Assembly: GCF_042676045.1 (NCBI RefSeq)
Contig: NZ_JBHTJV010000005.1
Location: 124,001 to 188,000, forward strand
Reading direction: 5' to 3'
DNA length: 64,000 nucleotides
DNA from: Pseudahrensia aquimaris
Lineage (GTDB): Bacteria > Pseudomonadota > Alphaproteobacteria > Rhizobiales > Rhizobiaceae
Made by a program: the position numbers and the translations under genes. Under the pieces are notes generated by a model that did not search any database, was not told the origin of the DNA, and saw only the letters and a list, made by a program, of their open reading frames with translations. This document shows positions 33,888 through 43,018 of the stretch, piece by piece. Every line of letters begins with the position of its first letter. Position 1 is the stretch's first letter.

Positions 33888-35036
33888 ATGTTGCACTTTT
33901 CCGAAGAAGAATTCGCCAACCGCCGCGCCAGCGTTCAATCGAAAATGAAAGAGCGCAGTCTCGACGCCCTGCTGCTTTTTTCGCAGGAAAGCATGTATTG
34001 GCTCACGGGCTACGACACGTTCGGCTATTGCTTCTTCCAATGCCTCGTTTTCAAGGCCAACGGCGACATGGCACTGCTCACCCGCTCCGCCGATCTGCGC
34101 CAAGCGCGGCACACGTCCAACATTGATACCATCGTGCTTTGGACAGACAGCGCCACCGCCAATCCGTCCCAAGACCTTAAACGCTTGATGGGTGATATGG
34201 ACCTTCTCGGCGGACGCATCGGCGTTGAATATGACACCCACGGCCTCACAGCCCACGAAGGCCGCAGGTTGGAAGACGCCATGCGCTCCTTCGCTAAGCT
34301 CGAAGACGCATCAAAACTCGTCCACGGACTGCGCATTGTAAAAAGCGAAGAGGAAATCGCCCACGTCAAGAAAGCCGCCAAATACGCTGACCTCGCTTTG
34401 GACGCCGCATTGAAAACGACAAAGGCAGGCGCAGACGAAGGCAAAATTCTCGCCGCCATGCAGGGCGCGGTGCTGGAAGCGGGCGGCGACTATCCCGGCA
34501 ATCCGTTCATTCTCGGTTCCGGCGAAGACGCCCTGCTGTGCCGCTACAAATCCGGCCGTCGCAAACTGTCCAAAAACGACCAGATGACCATCGAATGGGC
34601 GGGCGTGTCCGCCCAATACCATGTTGCCATGATGCGCACGCTGATCGTCGGCAAGCCAAAAGCAGAACACGAACACCATTTCCAGGCCGCCCACGATGCG
34701 CTGAAAGCCGTTGAGGCCGCGATGATCCCCGGCAACACATTTGGCGATATCTACAAGGCCCACGCCGACACGATGGACAATGCGGGCCTCTCCCGCCACC
34801 GCCTCAACGCCTGCGGCTACGGCCTCGGCGCGCGGTACGCGCCCTGCTGGATGGACGGGCCAATGTTCTATTCCGGCAATCCCACCAAAGTGGAACCGAA
34901 CCAAGTGCTATTCGCGCACATGATCATCATGGACAGCGACAGCGAAACGGCCATGTGCCTGGGCCACACGTATTTGACCACAGAAGGCAAACCCAAAGCG
35001 CTATCGCGCCACGGTTTAGACTTCATCGCCCTATAG
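33888..35036 (+). CDS. M24 (pita-bread) fold protein with lost metal ligands
   Basis: A 382-residue protein with a creatinase-type N-terminal domain (MLHFSEEEFANRRASVQSKM, ESMYWLTGYDTFGYCFF) and an M24 C-terminal domain (about 150-370). The metal-binding residues of M24 peptidases appear replaced: MTIEWAG has E where D is usual, HVAMMRT has A for the second D, NACGYGLG has Y for the His, and neither usual Glu is evident around MIIMDSDSE and CLGHTYLTTEG. Expected activity is therefore not metallopeptidase; a metal-free, creatinase-like or binding role is possible. It is coupled to pgeF (2-base gap) and followed by a lipoprotein gene. Confidence 0.82.
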   Translation: MLHFSEEEFANRRASVQSKMKERSLDALLLFSQESMYWLTGYDTFGYCFFQCLVFKANGDMALLTRSADLRQARHTSNIDTIVLWTDSATANPSQDLKRLMGDMDLLGGRIGVEYDTHGLTAHEGRRLEDAMRSFAKLEDASKLVHGLRIVKSEEEIAHVKKAAKYADLALDAALKTTKAGADEGKILAAMQGAVLEAGGDYPGNPFILGSGEDALLCRYKSGRRKLSKNDQMTIEWAGVSAQYHVAMMRTLIVGKPKAEHEHHFQAAHDALKAVEAAMIPGNTFGDIYKAHADTMDNAGLSRHRLNACGYGLGARYAPCWMDGPMFYSGNPTKVEPNQVLFAHMIIMDSDSETAMCLGHTYLTTEGKPKALSRHGLDFIAL

Positions 35037-35047
35037 CGATGGTAAGT

Positions 35048-35557
35048 ATGAAACACCTTACTATCGCTGGCCCACTTGCGGCATTGGCCTTGGCCGGAAC
35101 TTTGGCCAGTTGCACGACAGACAACACGTTGTCGCCAGCGCGTGCGCCGGCTTCGCAAGCCCAAACCGGGGCTCCTGCCACAACTCCCACTGGTCAACCC
35201 ATTGTTGTACGCATTGGCAGCTTGGCGGGTCCGCCCGCAGGCAAGACGGATGATCTGCGCGAAACGTTGGAAGCAACTGCACCGCAACAAGGCATTGAGG
35301 TCGTCAAAGACCAGCGCAAGACGCCACAATACGTGCTGTCTGCTCAACTCAACGCGCTCCCGCAGGGCGATACCACAATCGTGTCCCATGTCTGGACGGT
35401 GAGCGATCTCCAAGGCGCCACGCTTCACCAGTTCACCCTGAGCGAAACCCAAGAGGGTTCATCGAATTTCGCATGGGGTGGCGTGAACAAGGAAACCCTC
35501 ACCCGAATAGCCGAAAGCGCTCTTTCAGCATTTGCGGTGTGGAATGGCTCTCGCTGA
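35048..35557 (+). CDS. Putative outer-membrane or periplasmic lipoprotein
   Basis: A 169-residue protein with a lipobox: LALAGTLASC, mature N-terminal Cys near residue 22, followed by a Ser/Ala/Pro/Thr-rich linker and a globular part from about residue 52 (PIVVRIGSLAGPPAGKTDDLRETLE) to the Trp-containing C-terminus. No Asp follows the cysteine (CTTD), so outer-membrane sorting is plausible. No family was recognised. Start 35048 gives the usual short n-region (MKHLTIAG); ATG 35039 would add three residues. It begins 11 bases after the M24-like gene and is likely cotranscribed. Confidence 0.75.
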   Translation: MKHLTIAGPLAALALAGTLASCTTDNTLSPARAPASQAQTGAPATTPTGQPIVVRIGSLAGPPAGKTDDLRETLEATAPQQGIEVVKDQRKTPQYVLSAQLNALPQGDTTIVSHVWTVSDLQGATLHQFTLSETQEGSSNFAWGGVNKETLTRIAESALSAFAVWNGSR

Positions 35558-35630
35558 GGGAAAAGCACAAATAATCTGTGGCGAGGCCGATAAGCGTTTT
35601 GCGCTTTTGCAGACGCGTTGCTAAGACACC

Positions 35631-35645
35631 GCCACAAACTGTGGC
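35631..35645 (+). other. Inverted repeat upstream of prs
   Basis: GCCACA-AAC-TGTGGC (35631-35645) is a perfect 6-bp hairpin, extendable with flanking CCGCC/GGCTGCGG. It sits 29 bases before prs and may be a leader hairpin or an operator; a clear promoter was not found here. Confidence 0.4.
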
Positions 35646-35673
35646 TGCGGCCAGACCAGCGTGATCTTTCCCG

Positions 35674-36606
35674 ATGAAACTTTTCTCCGGCAACGCGAAC
35701 AAATCGCTCAGCGAAGACATAGCAAAATATCTTGACACAACCTTGGGCAACGCGGTCGTGCGCCGCTTTGCCGATCAGGAAATCTTCGTTGAAATTCGCG
35801 AAAATGTGCGCGGCGAAGACGTCTTCATCATCCAGTCCACGTCTTTTCCCGCCAACGATCACCTGATGGAAATGCTCATCATGATCGACGCTGCCCGCCG
35901 CTCGTCTGCACGGCGCATAACGGCAGTGCTGCCCTATTTCGGCTATGCCCGCCAGGACCGCAAACCAGGCCCCCGCACGCCCATTTCAGCCAAACTGGTC
36001 GCGAATTTGATCACCGAAGCCGGTGCAGACCGCGTTTTGACGCTCGATCTTCACGCAGGGCAAATTCAAGGTTTCTTCGATATTCCGACCGACAACCTCT
36101 ACGCCGTGCCCGTCATGGCCCGCGACGTGAAGGCAAACTACGACATCGACAATGTCATGGTCGTTTCGCCGGACGTCGGCGGTGTGGTCCGCGCCCGTGC
36201 TTTGGCAAGCCGTCTAAACGCGCCGCTAGCCATCGTGGACAAACGACGCGACAAGCCTGGCCAGTCGGAAGTCATGAATGTAATCGGTGACGTGACGGGC
36301 AAAGACTGCCTGCTTATCGACGACATTATCGATTCCGGCGGCACCCTTTGCAACGCGGCTGAAGCTCTGCTCGCCAACGGGGCGACATCCGTAACCGCTT
36401 ATATTTCCCACGGTGTGCTCTCAGGCGGCGCGGTGGCGCGCATCACATCTTCCAAGCTCAAAGAACTGGTCATTACCGATTCAATAGAGCCAACCAGCGC
36501 CATTCTGGCCGCTCACAACATCCGCGTGACAACGATTGCAGACCTCTTCGGCGAAGCCATCAACCGCACCGCGCTGGAACAGTCGGTATCAAGCCTGTTC
36601 GATTGA
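35674..36606 (+). CDS. prs: Ribose-phosphate pyrophosphokinase
   Basis: Makes PRPP from ribose 5-phosphate and ATP for nucleotide, histidine and tryptophan synthesis. The 310-residue class I enzyme has FADQEIFVEI and FIIQSTSFPANDHLMEMLIMIDA near the N-terminus, the flexible loop PYFGYARQDRK, DLHAGQIQGFF, and the PRPP-binding DDIIDSGGTLCNAAEAL. Rhizobial order prs-rplY-pth-ychF follows in the same direction, although 360 bases without a gene separate prs from rplY. Confidence 0.97.
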   Translation: MKLFSGNANKSLSEDIAKYLDTTLGNAVVRRFADQEIFVEIRENVRGEDVFIIQSTSFPANDHLMEMLIMIDAARRSSARRITAVLPYFGYARQDRKPGPRTPISAKLVANLITEAGADRVLTLDLHAGQIQGFFDIPTDNLYAVPVMARDVKANYDIDNVMVVSPDVGGVVRARALASRLNAPLAIVDKRRDKPGQSEVMNVIGDVTGKDCLLIDDIIDSGGTLCNAAEALLANGATSVTAYISHGVLSGGAVARITSSKLKELVITDSIEPTSAILAAHNIRVTTIADLFGEAINRTALEQSVSSLFD

Positions 36607-36968
36607 TATGATGGAGCGCAACGGATACGTAACAAGACGCACAACGGCTGGGCGTGGAAGCTACGCGTGGCATGATTGCGATATTGGAAAAGCTGTTGCT
36701 TTGGTGAAGGGAAGATAACGGTTCAATTCGGCGAAAATCTGAAATTTGAACTATCGGTTTACCCCTATCACGGCATCAACATCATGTGCGCTTTGTGCAC
36801 CAACCCACCATTGCGCCCCTCTTGCCACTTGCCCCCCTCCCCGCTATACGTCCGCCACCGCGCCGACACCCTTGGAGGCAGCGCGGGTCAATTTTACCGA
36901 TTTTCGGAAATTTGAGCCTCGCGCCGCGGCGCGCAGGCACCTCACACACAGATGCTTAGGAGCATATT
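36607..36968 (+). promoter_or_regulatory. Gene-free interval carrying the rplY promoter
   Basis: No convincing gene; a 36-codon frame from 36608 (MMERNGYVTRR) is too short and unsupported. TTGCCA (36822-36827), 16 bases, CTATAC (36844-36849) predict transcription from about 36856, giving a leader of about 110 bases with an AGGAG ribosome site before ATG 36969. Confidence 0.6.
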
Positions 36969-37631
36969 ATGAGCGACAACACGCTTACGGCCCAAGCTCG
37001 CGACCGTGTCGGCAAGGGGGCCGCACGGGAATTGCGACGCAACAATATGGTGCCAGCCGTCATTTATGGCGACAAAAAAGACCCATTCCCCATCGCCCTT
37101 CCCATCAAGGAAGTGACGAAAAAAATCCATTCCGGTGGCTTTATGACCAACATTTTGACCATCGAAGTTGATGGCCAAAAACATCAGGCTCTGCCGAAGG
37201 ATTACCAGCTGCATCCGGTCAAAGACACCGTCATGCACGTCGATCTGCTGCGCGTTTCGCGCAACACGGTTGTGACCGTTGAAGTGCCTGTGCATTTCGA
37301 AAACGAAGAAACCTGCCCTGGCCTGAAAGCCGGTGGCGTGTTGAACGTTGTGCGCCACACCGTTGAGGTGAACTGCCCGGCAACCGACATTCCGGAATTC
37401 TTCTCCGTCGATCTGAGCGCACTGGAACTGGGCGACAGCGCCAACATTTCCATGGTTGCACTGCCCGAAGGTGTGGTGCCAACGATCACCGACCGCGACT
37501 TCACCATTGCCACCATCGCAACGCCTGCTGGCCTGCGCTCTGACGGCACGGAAGACGAGGATGAAGGCGCACCAGAGGCACCGGAAACCGAAGTCATCAA
37601 CCAGAAGTCCGAAGACGAGGACGGCGAGTAA
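36969..37631 (+). CDS. rplY: 50S ribosomal protein L25/general stress protein Ctc
   Basis: A 220-residue Ctc-type L25, which binds 5S rRNA. The N-terminal L25 domain (VGKGAARELRRNNMVPAVIYG) is followed by the C-terminal TL5-like beta domain (about 95-185) and an acidic tail (EDEDEGAPEAPE, KSEDEDGE). The long two-domain form is standard for alphaproteobacteria. It is followed after 24 bases by pth, a common partner. Confidence 0.96.
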   Translation: MSDNTLTAQARDRVGKGAARELRRNNMVPAVIYGDKKDPFPIALPIKEVTKKIHSGGFMTNILTIEVDGQKHQALPKDYQLHPVKDTVMHVDLLRVSRNTVVTVEVPVHFENEETCPGLKAGGVLNVVRHTVEVNCPATDIPEFFSVDLSALELGDSANISMVALPEGVVPTITDRDFTIATIATPAGLRSDGTEDEDEGAPEAPETEVINQKSEDEDGE

Positions 37632-37655
37632 ATCTCGCTTTAGGAGGGCACCAAA

Positions 37656-38384
37656 ATGCGCCTCTTGGTTGGCCTTGGAAATCCAGGGCAGAAATACGAA
37701 AAACACCGGCACAATGTCGGCTTCATGGCGGTGGACGCAGTCCATCGCCATGAAAGTTTGAGTTCCTGGAAGCCGAAGTTTCAGGCACTCACTGCCGAAG
37801 GCACAATCGGTGGTGAAAAAGTCCTGCTCATCAAACCCACCACATACATGAACGATTCAGGCCGCGCCGTGGCCGAGGCCGCGCGCTTTTACAAGCTGGA
37901 ACCTGCGGACGTGATCGTCCTATATGACGAACTCGATCTCGCCCCCGGCAAAGTCCGCATCAAAACGGGCGGCGGCGCTGGCGGTCACAACGGCATCCGC
38001 TCCATCGACGCTCATTTGGGCAAGGATTACAGCCGTGTCCGCATCGGCATCGGCCATCCCGGCCACAAGGATCGGGTTACGGGCCACGTGCTGGGGGATT
38101 TCGCAAAGGCCGATCACGAATGGCTCGACCCGCTGCTAGACGAAATCGGCCGCAATGCCGACCTGCTGGTCAAAGGTGAAGACGCGGCCTTTATGAACAA
38201 GCTGGCGCTCACCACTCAATCCAACGAACCATCAGGCGCACGCGGCCAGACCTCCGCCAAAGGCAAAACCGGCGGCGGCAAAAGCCACATCCGCCAAGCC
38301 CGCCAGTCCGGCCCGAAACCAAAAGTCCCAAGCTCCGGCCCCATGGCGGACATGCTGAAAAAACTGTTTGGCGACAAAAGCTAA
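37656..38384 (+). CDS. pth: Peptidyl-tRNA hydrolase
   Basis: Releases peptides from prematurely dropped peptidyl-tRNAs. The catalytic His is in the N-terminal VGLGNPGQKYEKHRHNVGF; other motifs are KPTTYMNDSGRAV, LYDELDLAPGKVRIKTGGGAGGHNGIRSI and FNRVRIGIGHPGHKD-like. The core is about 190 residues; a further 50-residue basic tail (KGKTGGGKSHIRQARQSGPKPK) is an extension found in rhizobial Pth. GGAGGG precedes the ATG. It is coupled with rplY. Confidence 0.96.
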   Translation: MRLLVGLGNPGQKYEKHRHNVGFMAVDAVHRHESLSSWKPKFQALTAEGTIGGEKVLLIKPTTYMNDSGRAVAEAARFYKLEPADVIVLYDELDLAPGKVRIKTGGGAGGHNGIRSIDAHLGKDYSRVRIGIGHPGHKDRVTGHVLGDFAKADHEWLDPLLDEIGRNADLLVKGEDAAFMNKLALTTQSNEPSGARGQTSAKGKTGGGKSHIRQARQSGPKPKVPSSGPMADMLKKLFGDKS

Positions 38385-38478
38385 CACGCGCCAAAAAGGG
38401 TGACATTCGCGCCTTCAATCGCTACCTGTGCGCCACAAGATTCAACAGCCATAGCGCCCCAATCAGGACACTACTTCA

Positions 38479-39582
38479 ATGGGTTTCAAATGCGGCATCG
38501 TCGGCCTGCCCAATGTCGGCAAGTCCACACTCTTCAACGCGCTCACCCGCACGGCTGCGGCACAAGCGGCCAACTATCCGTTTTGCACGATTGAGCCGAA
38601 TACCGGCGAAGTTGCCGTGCCGGACCCGCGCATCTACGACATCGCCAAAATTGCTGAATCGAAAGAGATCATCCCTGCACGCATGAGTTTTGTGGACATT
38701 GCAGGCCTCGTGCGCGGCGCGTCCAAAGGCGAAGGCTTGGGCAACCAATTCCTCGCCAACATCCGCGAAGTCGACGCCATCATCCACGTACTACGCTGCT
38801 TCGACGATGACGACATCACCCACGTTGAAGGCAAGATTGATCCGATTTCCGACGCCGAAACCATCGAGACCGAATTGATGTTGGCAGATCTCGACAGCCT
38901 TGAGCGCCGCGTCGATCAGACCCGCAAAAAGGCCACCGGCAAGGACAAGGAAGCCATCACGGTGTTGCCGATGATGGAAGCCGCCCTTGGCGTTCTCAAT
39001 GACTCAAAGCCCGTGCGCGTCTTGCTCGACGGCATCGCCGCCGAAGACCTGCGCATTTTGAAAACCCTCAACCTGCTCACGTCAAAACCCGTTCTCTACG
39101 TCTGCAACGTGGCCGAAGAAGATGCGGCAAACGGTAACGAGCGGAGCGAGGCCGTCGCCAAAATGGCCGCCCAACAAGGCGCCGCCAGCGTGGTCATTTC
39201 CGCTGCCATCGAGGAGGAAATCGCCCAATTGCCGGACGACGAGCAAGCAGATTTTCTGGAGATGAACGGGCTGGAGGAGTCCGGCCTCGATCGCCTCATC
39301 CGCGAGGGCTATAAACTGCTCAACCTCGCCACCTATTTCACCGCCGGGCCCAAAGAAACCCGCGCGTGGACAATCCCCCTTGGCGCAAAAGCGCCCCAAG
39401 CGGCGGGCGTCATCCATACAGATTTTGAACGTGGCTTCATCCGCGCACAGACGATTGCATACGACGACTACGTCAGCCTTGGCGGCGAAGTGCCAGCCAA
39501 GGAAGCGGGCAAAGCGCGCGACGAAGGCAAGGAATATGTTGTGAAAGACGGCGACGTGATGCTGTTCAAGTTCAACACCTAA
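38479..39582 (+). CDS. ychF: Ribosome-associated GTPase/ATPase YchF (Obg family)
   Basis: A 367-residue P-loop NTPase: G1 GLPNVGKSTLFNALTRT (residues 7-23), NTGEVAVPDPR, G3-like DIAGLVRGASKGEGLGNQFL, and a C-terminal TGS domain (about 280-360, YFTAGPKETRAWTIPLGA). YchF/OLA1 proteins hydrolyse ATP and bind ribosomes, with a role in stress. The following acyltransferase gene starts 5 bases after the stop but is functionally unrelated. Confidence 0.96.
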   Translation: MGFKCGIVGLPNVGKSTLFNALTRTAAAQAANYPFCTIEPNTGEVAVPDPRIYDIAKIAESKEIIPARMSFVDIAGLVRGASKGEGLGNQFLANIREVDAIIHVLRCFDDDDITHVEGKIDPISDAETIETELMLADLDSLERRVDQTRKKATGKDKEAITVLPMMEAALGVLNDSKPVRVLLDGIAAEDLRILKTLNLLTSKPVLYVCNVAEEDAANGNERSEAVAKMAAQQGAASVVISAAIEEEIAQLPDDEQADFLEMNGLEESGLDRLIREGYKLLNLATYFTAGPKETRAWTIPLGAKAPQAAGVIHTDFERGFIRAQTIAYDDYVSLGGEVPAKEAGKARDEGKEYVVKDGDVMLFKFNT

Positions 39583-39587
39583 TCCTC

Positions 39588-41456
39588 ATGCCCGCTGCTG
39601 CTCGCCGCCCCTATCGACCGGAAGTTGATGGCTTGCGAGCTGTTGCGGTTATGCTCGTGGTGCTGTTTCACCTCGGTTACGAATGGATTCCCGGTGGCTA
39701 TATCGGCGTCGACATCTTCTTCGTCATTTCAGGTTTCCTGATCACACGCCTGATTTTGGACGAGGTCGAGAACGGCAGCTTTTCGTTCCGGTCCTTTTAT
39801 TTGCGCCGAATGCGCCGGCTCGCCCCCGCCTTGTTGGCAACCTTGCTCACCACCTGTTTGGTCGCCTTTGTGCTGTTCACACCCACGGATTTCAAAGCCT
39901 ATGGGCGAGAAATGGCGTGGTCAGCATTGGGCCTGTCAAACTTCTATTTCGCCGAGCGGCTGGATTATTTTGATAACGCCAGCAGCCTTCGCCCTCTACT
40001 GCACACGTGGTCCCTTGCGGTGGAGGAGCAATACTACCTTATCGCTCCGCTGTTTATTTTTCTAATCCGCAAGCGCTGGTCACGCACTACTGTAATGTAT
40101 GCAACGCTCGTAACGCTCGTTTTGTCGTTCGCAGCCGCGGTGATTGCTGTGCGCGCAGACCCTCAGATTGGCTATTTTTGGACCCCGTTTCGGGCATGGC
40201 AAATCGCATTGGGCAGCATGGTTGTTTTCCTGCCACGCCATCTGCACCTTGAAGGCGCTCGGGGCGATGTGGCTGCAATCGTCGGCCTCACCGCTATAAT
40301 TGCAAGCAGCCTACTGCTCAGCGAAAAAAGTGGCGTTCCGGGATGGGCCGCACTTTTGTCTTGTCTCGGCACGGCCCTGATCCTGTCAACCAAATCGGCC
40401 CCGCTGACGTTTCGGTGCCTGAGCACGACCCCGATGCTGGCGCTGGGGCGCGCGTCATACTCCTTGTATCTCGTTCATTGGCCGTTGATTGTCATCGTGT
40501 CCTATTGGTTTCTTCAGCCCAACCTGCCTGCCAGCGTACGGCTTCCAACTCTGGCAGCCTCTTTTGTTCTGGCATTCGGATTACACCACCTGATCGAAGA
40601 GCGTCTGCGAAAGCCTGCCCCAACGAACACTGTTTTCGTGCAAAGCACGATGGCGTTTGTGGTGGCAATCGCAGCAGGTGGTTGGGCCATGTATCACTCA
40701 AGCGGCCTTCCCTCGCGCATCAACGCGCCTGTCATCGCTGCGATTTCGCCTTACGAACCATGCCGTGGCGTCACGATTTGTATTTTGGGTGACAAGGAAA
40801 AAGATGCGCCAGCTGCTTTGTTTGTCGGTGATTCAAACGCAAGGCATTATGCCAAAGCGATTGACCAATGGGGCCAGAGCAATGGCCAGAAGGTCATCAT
40901 GGTGGCCTCCGCAGCCTGCAACATCACGGGCGATTTCAAGATAAGAAAGCACCATTTGGCCAATTGCAAAAAGGCCAAGGCAGCGACCTCCAAACTGCTC
41001 AACGAGCACGAAAACACGCCGCTTCTAATTGCGCACAACTGGAACAGCTATCGCAAACAAAAGATGACAGAGCGGCTGATAGAGTTCATCGGAAATGTCG
41101 GCAAGCGGCCCGTGACGATTGTGGGTCAAACACCCTATGCCCGAAAGCACTATCACCACTGCGGTCAGGTTCAATCATTTCAGCTCTCGCTCAAAGACTG
41201 CGAAACGTACAAACCCTACAAACTGGATCAAACAACGACCGCGCAGCTTCGGCGCGAGTTATCCGGTGTGCCAGTGCGCTTCATCGATCCAGCAACCGCC
41301 TTGTGTACTGCTGAAAACTGTTCTGTTCACGGTGAAGCGGGTGTATTCTTTTACGACAAGGGCCATTTATCGCTTCAAGGGGCAAAGCGGGTGCTTGATG
41401 ATCGGTTGGCCGCGCACTTGCTGAAGCCAGAAGACCAGCCGACACTTTCGCAATGA
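39588..41456 (+). CDS. Acyltransferase 3 (OafA/YrhL) fused to SGNH domain
   Basis: A 622-residue membrane protein: an acyltransferase-3 domain (about residues 6-345) with the opening VDGLRAVAVMLVVLFHLGYEWIPGGYIGVDIFFVISGF and ten-odd helices, followed by a periplasmic SGNH hydrolase-like domain (about 390-620) with FVGDSNARHY (Ser block I) and YDKGHLSLQGA (Asp/His block). Such fusions O-acetylate or otherwise acylate lipopolysaccharide or exopolysaccharide sugars: the membrane part moves acyl groups and the SGNH part transfers them. The acceptor is unknown. Confidence 0.93.
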   Translation: MPAAARRPYRPEVDGLRAVAVMLVVLFHLGYEWIPGGYIGVDIFFVISGFLITRLILDEVENGSFSFRSFYLRRMRRLAPALLATLLTTCLVAFVLFTPTDFKAYGREMAWSALGLSNFYFAERLDYFDNASSLRPLLHTWSLAVEEQYYLIAPLFIFLIRKRWSRTTVMYATLVTLVLSFAAAVIAVRADPQIGYFWTPFRAWQIALGSMVVFLPRHLHLEGARGDVAAIVGLTAIIASSLLLSEKSGVPGWAALLSCLGTALILSTKSAPLTFRCLSTTPMLALGRASYSLYLVHWPLIVIVSYWFLQPNLPASVRLPTLAASFVLAFGLHHLIEERLRKPAPTNTVFVQSTMAFVVAIAAGGWAMYHSSGLPSRINAPVIAAISPYEPCRGVTICILGDKEKDAPAALFVGDSNARHYAKAIDQWGQSNGQKVIMVASAACNITGDFKIRKHHLANCKKAKAATSKLLNEHENTPLLIAHNWNSYRKQKMTERLIEFIGNVGKRPVTIVGQTPYARKHYHHCGQVQSFQLSLKDCETYKPYKLDQTTTAQLRRELSGVPVRFIDPATALCTAENCSVHGEAGVFFYDKGHLSLQGAKRVLDDRLAAHLLKPEDQPTLSQ

Positions 41457-41484
41457 CTTTTATGGGAAAAGGCGAAACCGCAAA

Positions 41485-42087
41485 ATGATGAGCCAAACCC
41501 ACATTCTGCTTTCGTCTGCGCTCTTCTCCAAACCGGGACACAGCCTGCGCAACGCGGCCATTGTCGTTGGTGCCTTTATCCCTGATCTGGCAATTTTCGC
41601 GCTCTTCGGCTGGTCGAAAGCGGCGGGCATAGCAGAACAGACGGTGTGGAACGAACTTTACTGGCGCGAGCCGTGGCAAAGCTGGGCGGCAGCGGGTAAC
41701 TCACTTCCCCTCTACATTACGCTTGGCCTGATCGGCGTCATCCTGCTGCGCATCGCAGGCGGTGTGTGGCGCATTGGCCTTGTCTTGGCGTTCATTGCAC
41801 TGTCGGCATCGCTTCACATAGCCGGTGATCTGCCGGTCCACGTACAAGACGCCCACCGCCACCTGTGGCCGCTATCGGATTGGAAATTCATCTCGCCTAT
41901 TTCCTATTGGAACCCGGCCCACCACGGCACGCTTTTCGCAATTTTTGAGATATGCCTTGGCCTGCTGCTTGCCATTGTGCTGTTTCGCCGCTTTCAAACC
42001 CCGTGGCTGCGCGTCACATTGGGGCTCGTCATCGCACTCTATATCGCTGTGCCTTTATATTTCACTTTCATGCTAGGGGGCGCTTGA
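41485..42087 (+). CDS. YdjM/DUF457-like membrane hydrolase protein
   Basis: A 200-residue protein with about five hydrophobic segments and conserved-looking polar ligands: MSQTHILLSSALF with an N-terminal His, AFIPDLAIFALF, and SLHIAGDLPVHVQDAHRHLWPLSDWKF followed by YWNPAHHGT. The His/Asp pattern suggests a metal-binding membrane hydrolase (DUF457-like). Databases sometimes label homologues 'CobQ', which I consider misleading. It overlaps the next gene by one base (TGATG), consistent with an operon with the MaoC pair. Confidence 0.65.
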   Translation: MMSQTHILLSSALFSKPGHSLRNAAIVVGAFIPDLAIFALFGWSKAAGIAEQTVWNELYWREPWQSWAAAGNSLPLYITLGLIGVILLRIAGGVWRIGLVLAFIALSASLHIAGDLPVHVQDAHRHLWPLSDWKFISPISYWNPAHHGTLFAIFEICLGLLLAIVLFRRFQTPWLRVTLGLVIALYIAVPLYFTFMLGGA

Positions 42088-42542
42088 TGCTTACCTATGA
42101 CAATCTGGCAATTGGGCAGGAATTTGCTCTCGGCCCCAAACTCGTCACGGCTGAGGAGATTATCGAATTCGCAAGCGAGTTCGATCCGCAGCCGTTTCAT
42201 CTGGACCCTGAATCCGATCAAGCTGCTCAAGTTGGCGGCCTCATCGCTTCCGGTTGGCACACCTGTTCCATGTTCATGCGGATGATGTGCGACGGCTTCA
42301 TTCTGGATTCCACATCGCAGGGGTCGGCCGGTCTAGACGAAGTGCGCTGGCTACTGCCCGTGCGCCCAGGCGACCGGCTTACCGGTACAGCCCGCGTCGT
42401 TGAAAAACGCGTGCCCAAGTCGCGACCCGATCTTGGCATGGTGCAGTTCGAATACACGCTCAACAATCAAAACGGCGAGACGGTCATGACCATCAAAGGC
42501 AACGGAATGTTGGGCCGCACGCCAGAGGCGGCTTCGGCATGA
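42087..42542 (+). CDS. MaoC family (hot-dog) dehydratase-like protein 1
   Basis: A 151-residue hot-dog domain protein: FALGPKLVTAEEIIEFASEFDPQPFHLDPE with the MaoC catalytic D/H pair (FDPQPFH), and LIASGWHTCSMFMRM. MaoC proteins hydrate enoyl-CoA. The pair of MaoC genes here may form a heterodimeric hydratase, a common rhizobial arrangement downstream of ychF. ATG 42087 overlaps the preceding stop; its stop overlaps the next start (ATGA). Confidence 0.92.
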   Translation: MLTYDNLAIGQEFALGPKLVTAEEIIEFASEFDPQPFHLDPESDQAAQVGGLIASGWHTCSMFMRMMCDGFILDSTSQGSAGLDEVRWLLPVRPGDRLTGTARVVEKRVPKSRPDLGMVQFEYTLNNQNGETVMTIKGNGMLGRTPEAASA

Positions 42543-43015
42543 GCGAATCTTTCTTCGATCTCCTGCAGCCCGGCATGGTGCAGGAGTTGGGCGACCACAC
42601 CTTTACCCGCGAGGCCATCATCGCCTTTGCTGAAAAATACGATCCGCAACGCTTTCATCTTTCTGACGAGGGTGCCACCAAAAGCCACTTCGGCGCACTG
42701 TGCGCCTCCGGCTGGCACACGGCCGCCGCTTGGATGCGGCTGAACGTCGAGCGCGGGCGTGGCGAACTGATACGTCTCACGGGATATGTAGGCCCAGAGC
42801 CCGTCATGGGGCCATCCCCCGGCTTGCGCAATCTGAAATGGACCCACCCGGTTTATGCGGGCGACACAATAACCTATCGCACCACTATCACCGGCAAGCG
42901 CAAAAATCCGCGACGCGAAGGCTGGGGCTTGCTCACCAGCAACACGCAGGGTTTCAATCAGGATGGGACGTTGGTGATCACGATGGATGGCGCGGTGACG
43001 CTGAGGACGGATTAG
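42539..43015 (+). CDS. MaoC family dehydratase-like protein 2
   Basis: A 158-residue paralogue of the previous gene with FTREAIIAFAEKYDPQRFHLSDE (catalytic D and H) and LCASGWHTAAAWMRLNV. Its 4-base overlap with the upstream gene (ATGA) strongly suggests coupled translation and a joint complex. Substrate is likely an acyl-CoA; which one is unknown. Confidence 0.92.
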   Translation: MSESFFDLLQPGMVQELGDHTFTREAIIAFAEKYDPQRFHLSDEGATKSHFGALCASGWHTAAAWMRLNVERGRGELIRLTGYVGPEPVMGPSPGLRNLKWTHPVYAGDTITYRTTITGKRKNPRREGWGLLTSNTQGFNQDGTLVITMDGAVTLRTD

Positions 43016-43018
43016 GCC

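Noticed and set aside
33888..35036. DMSP lyase DddP, which also has an M24 fold
   Set aside because: DddP needs its metal ligands, which appear missing here.
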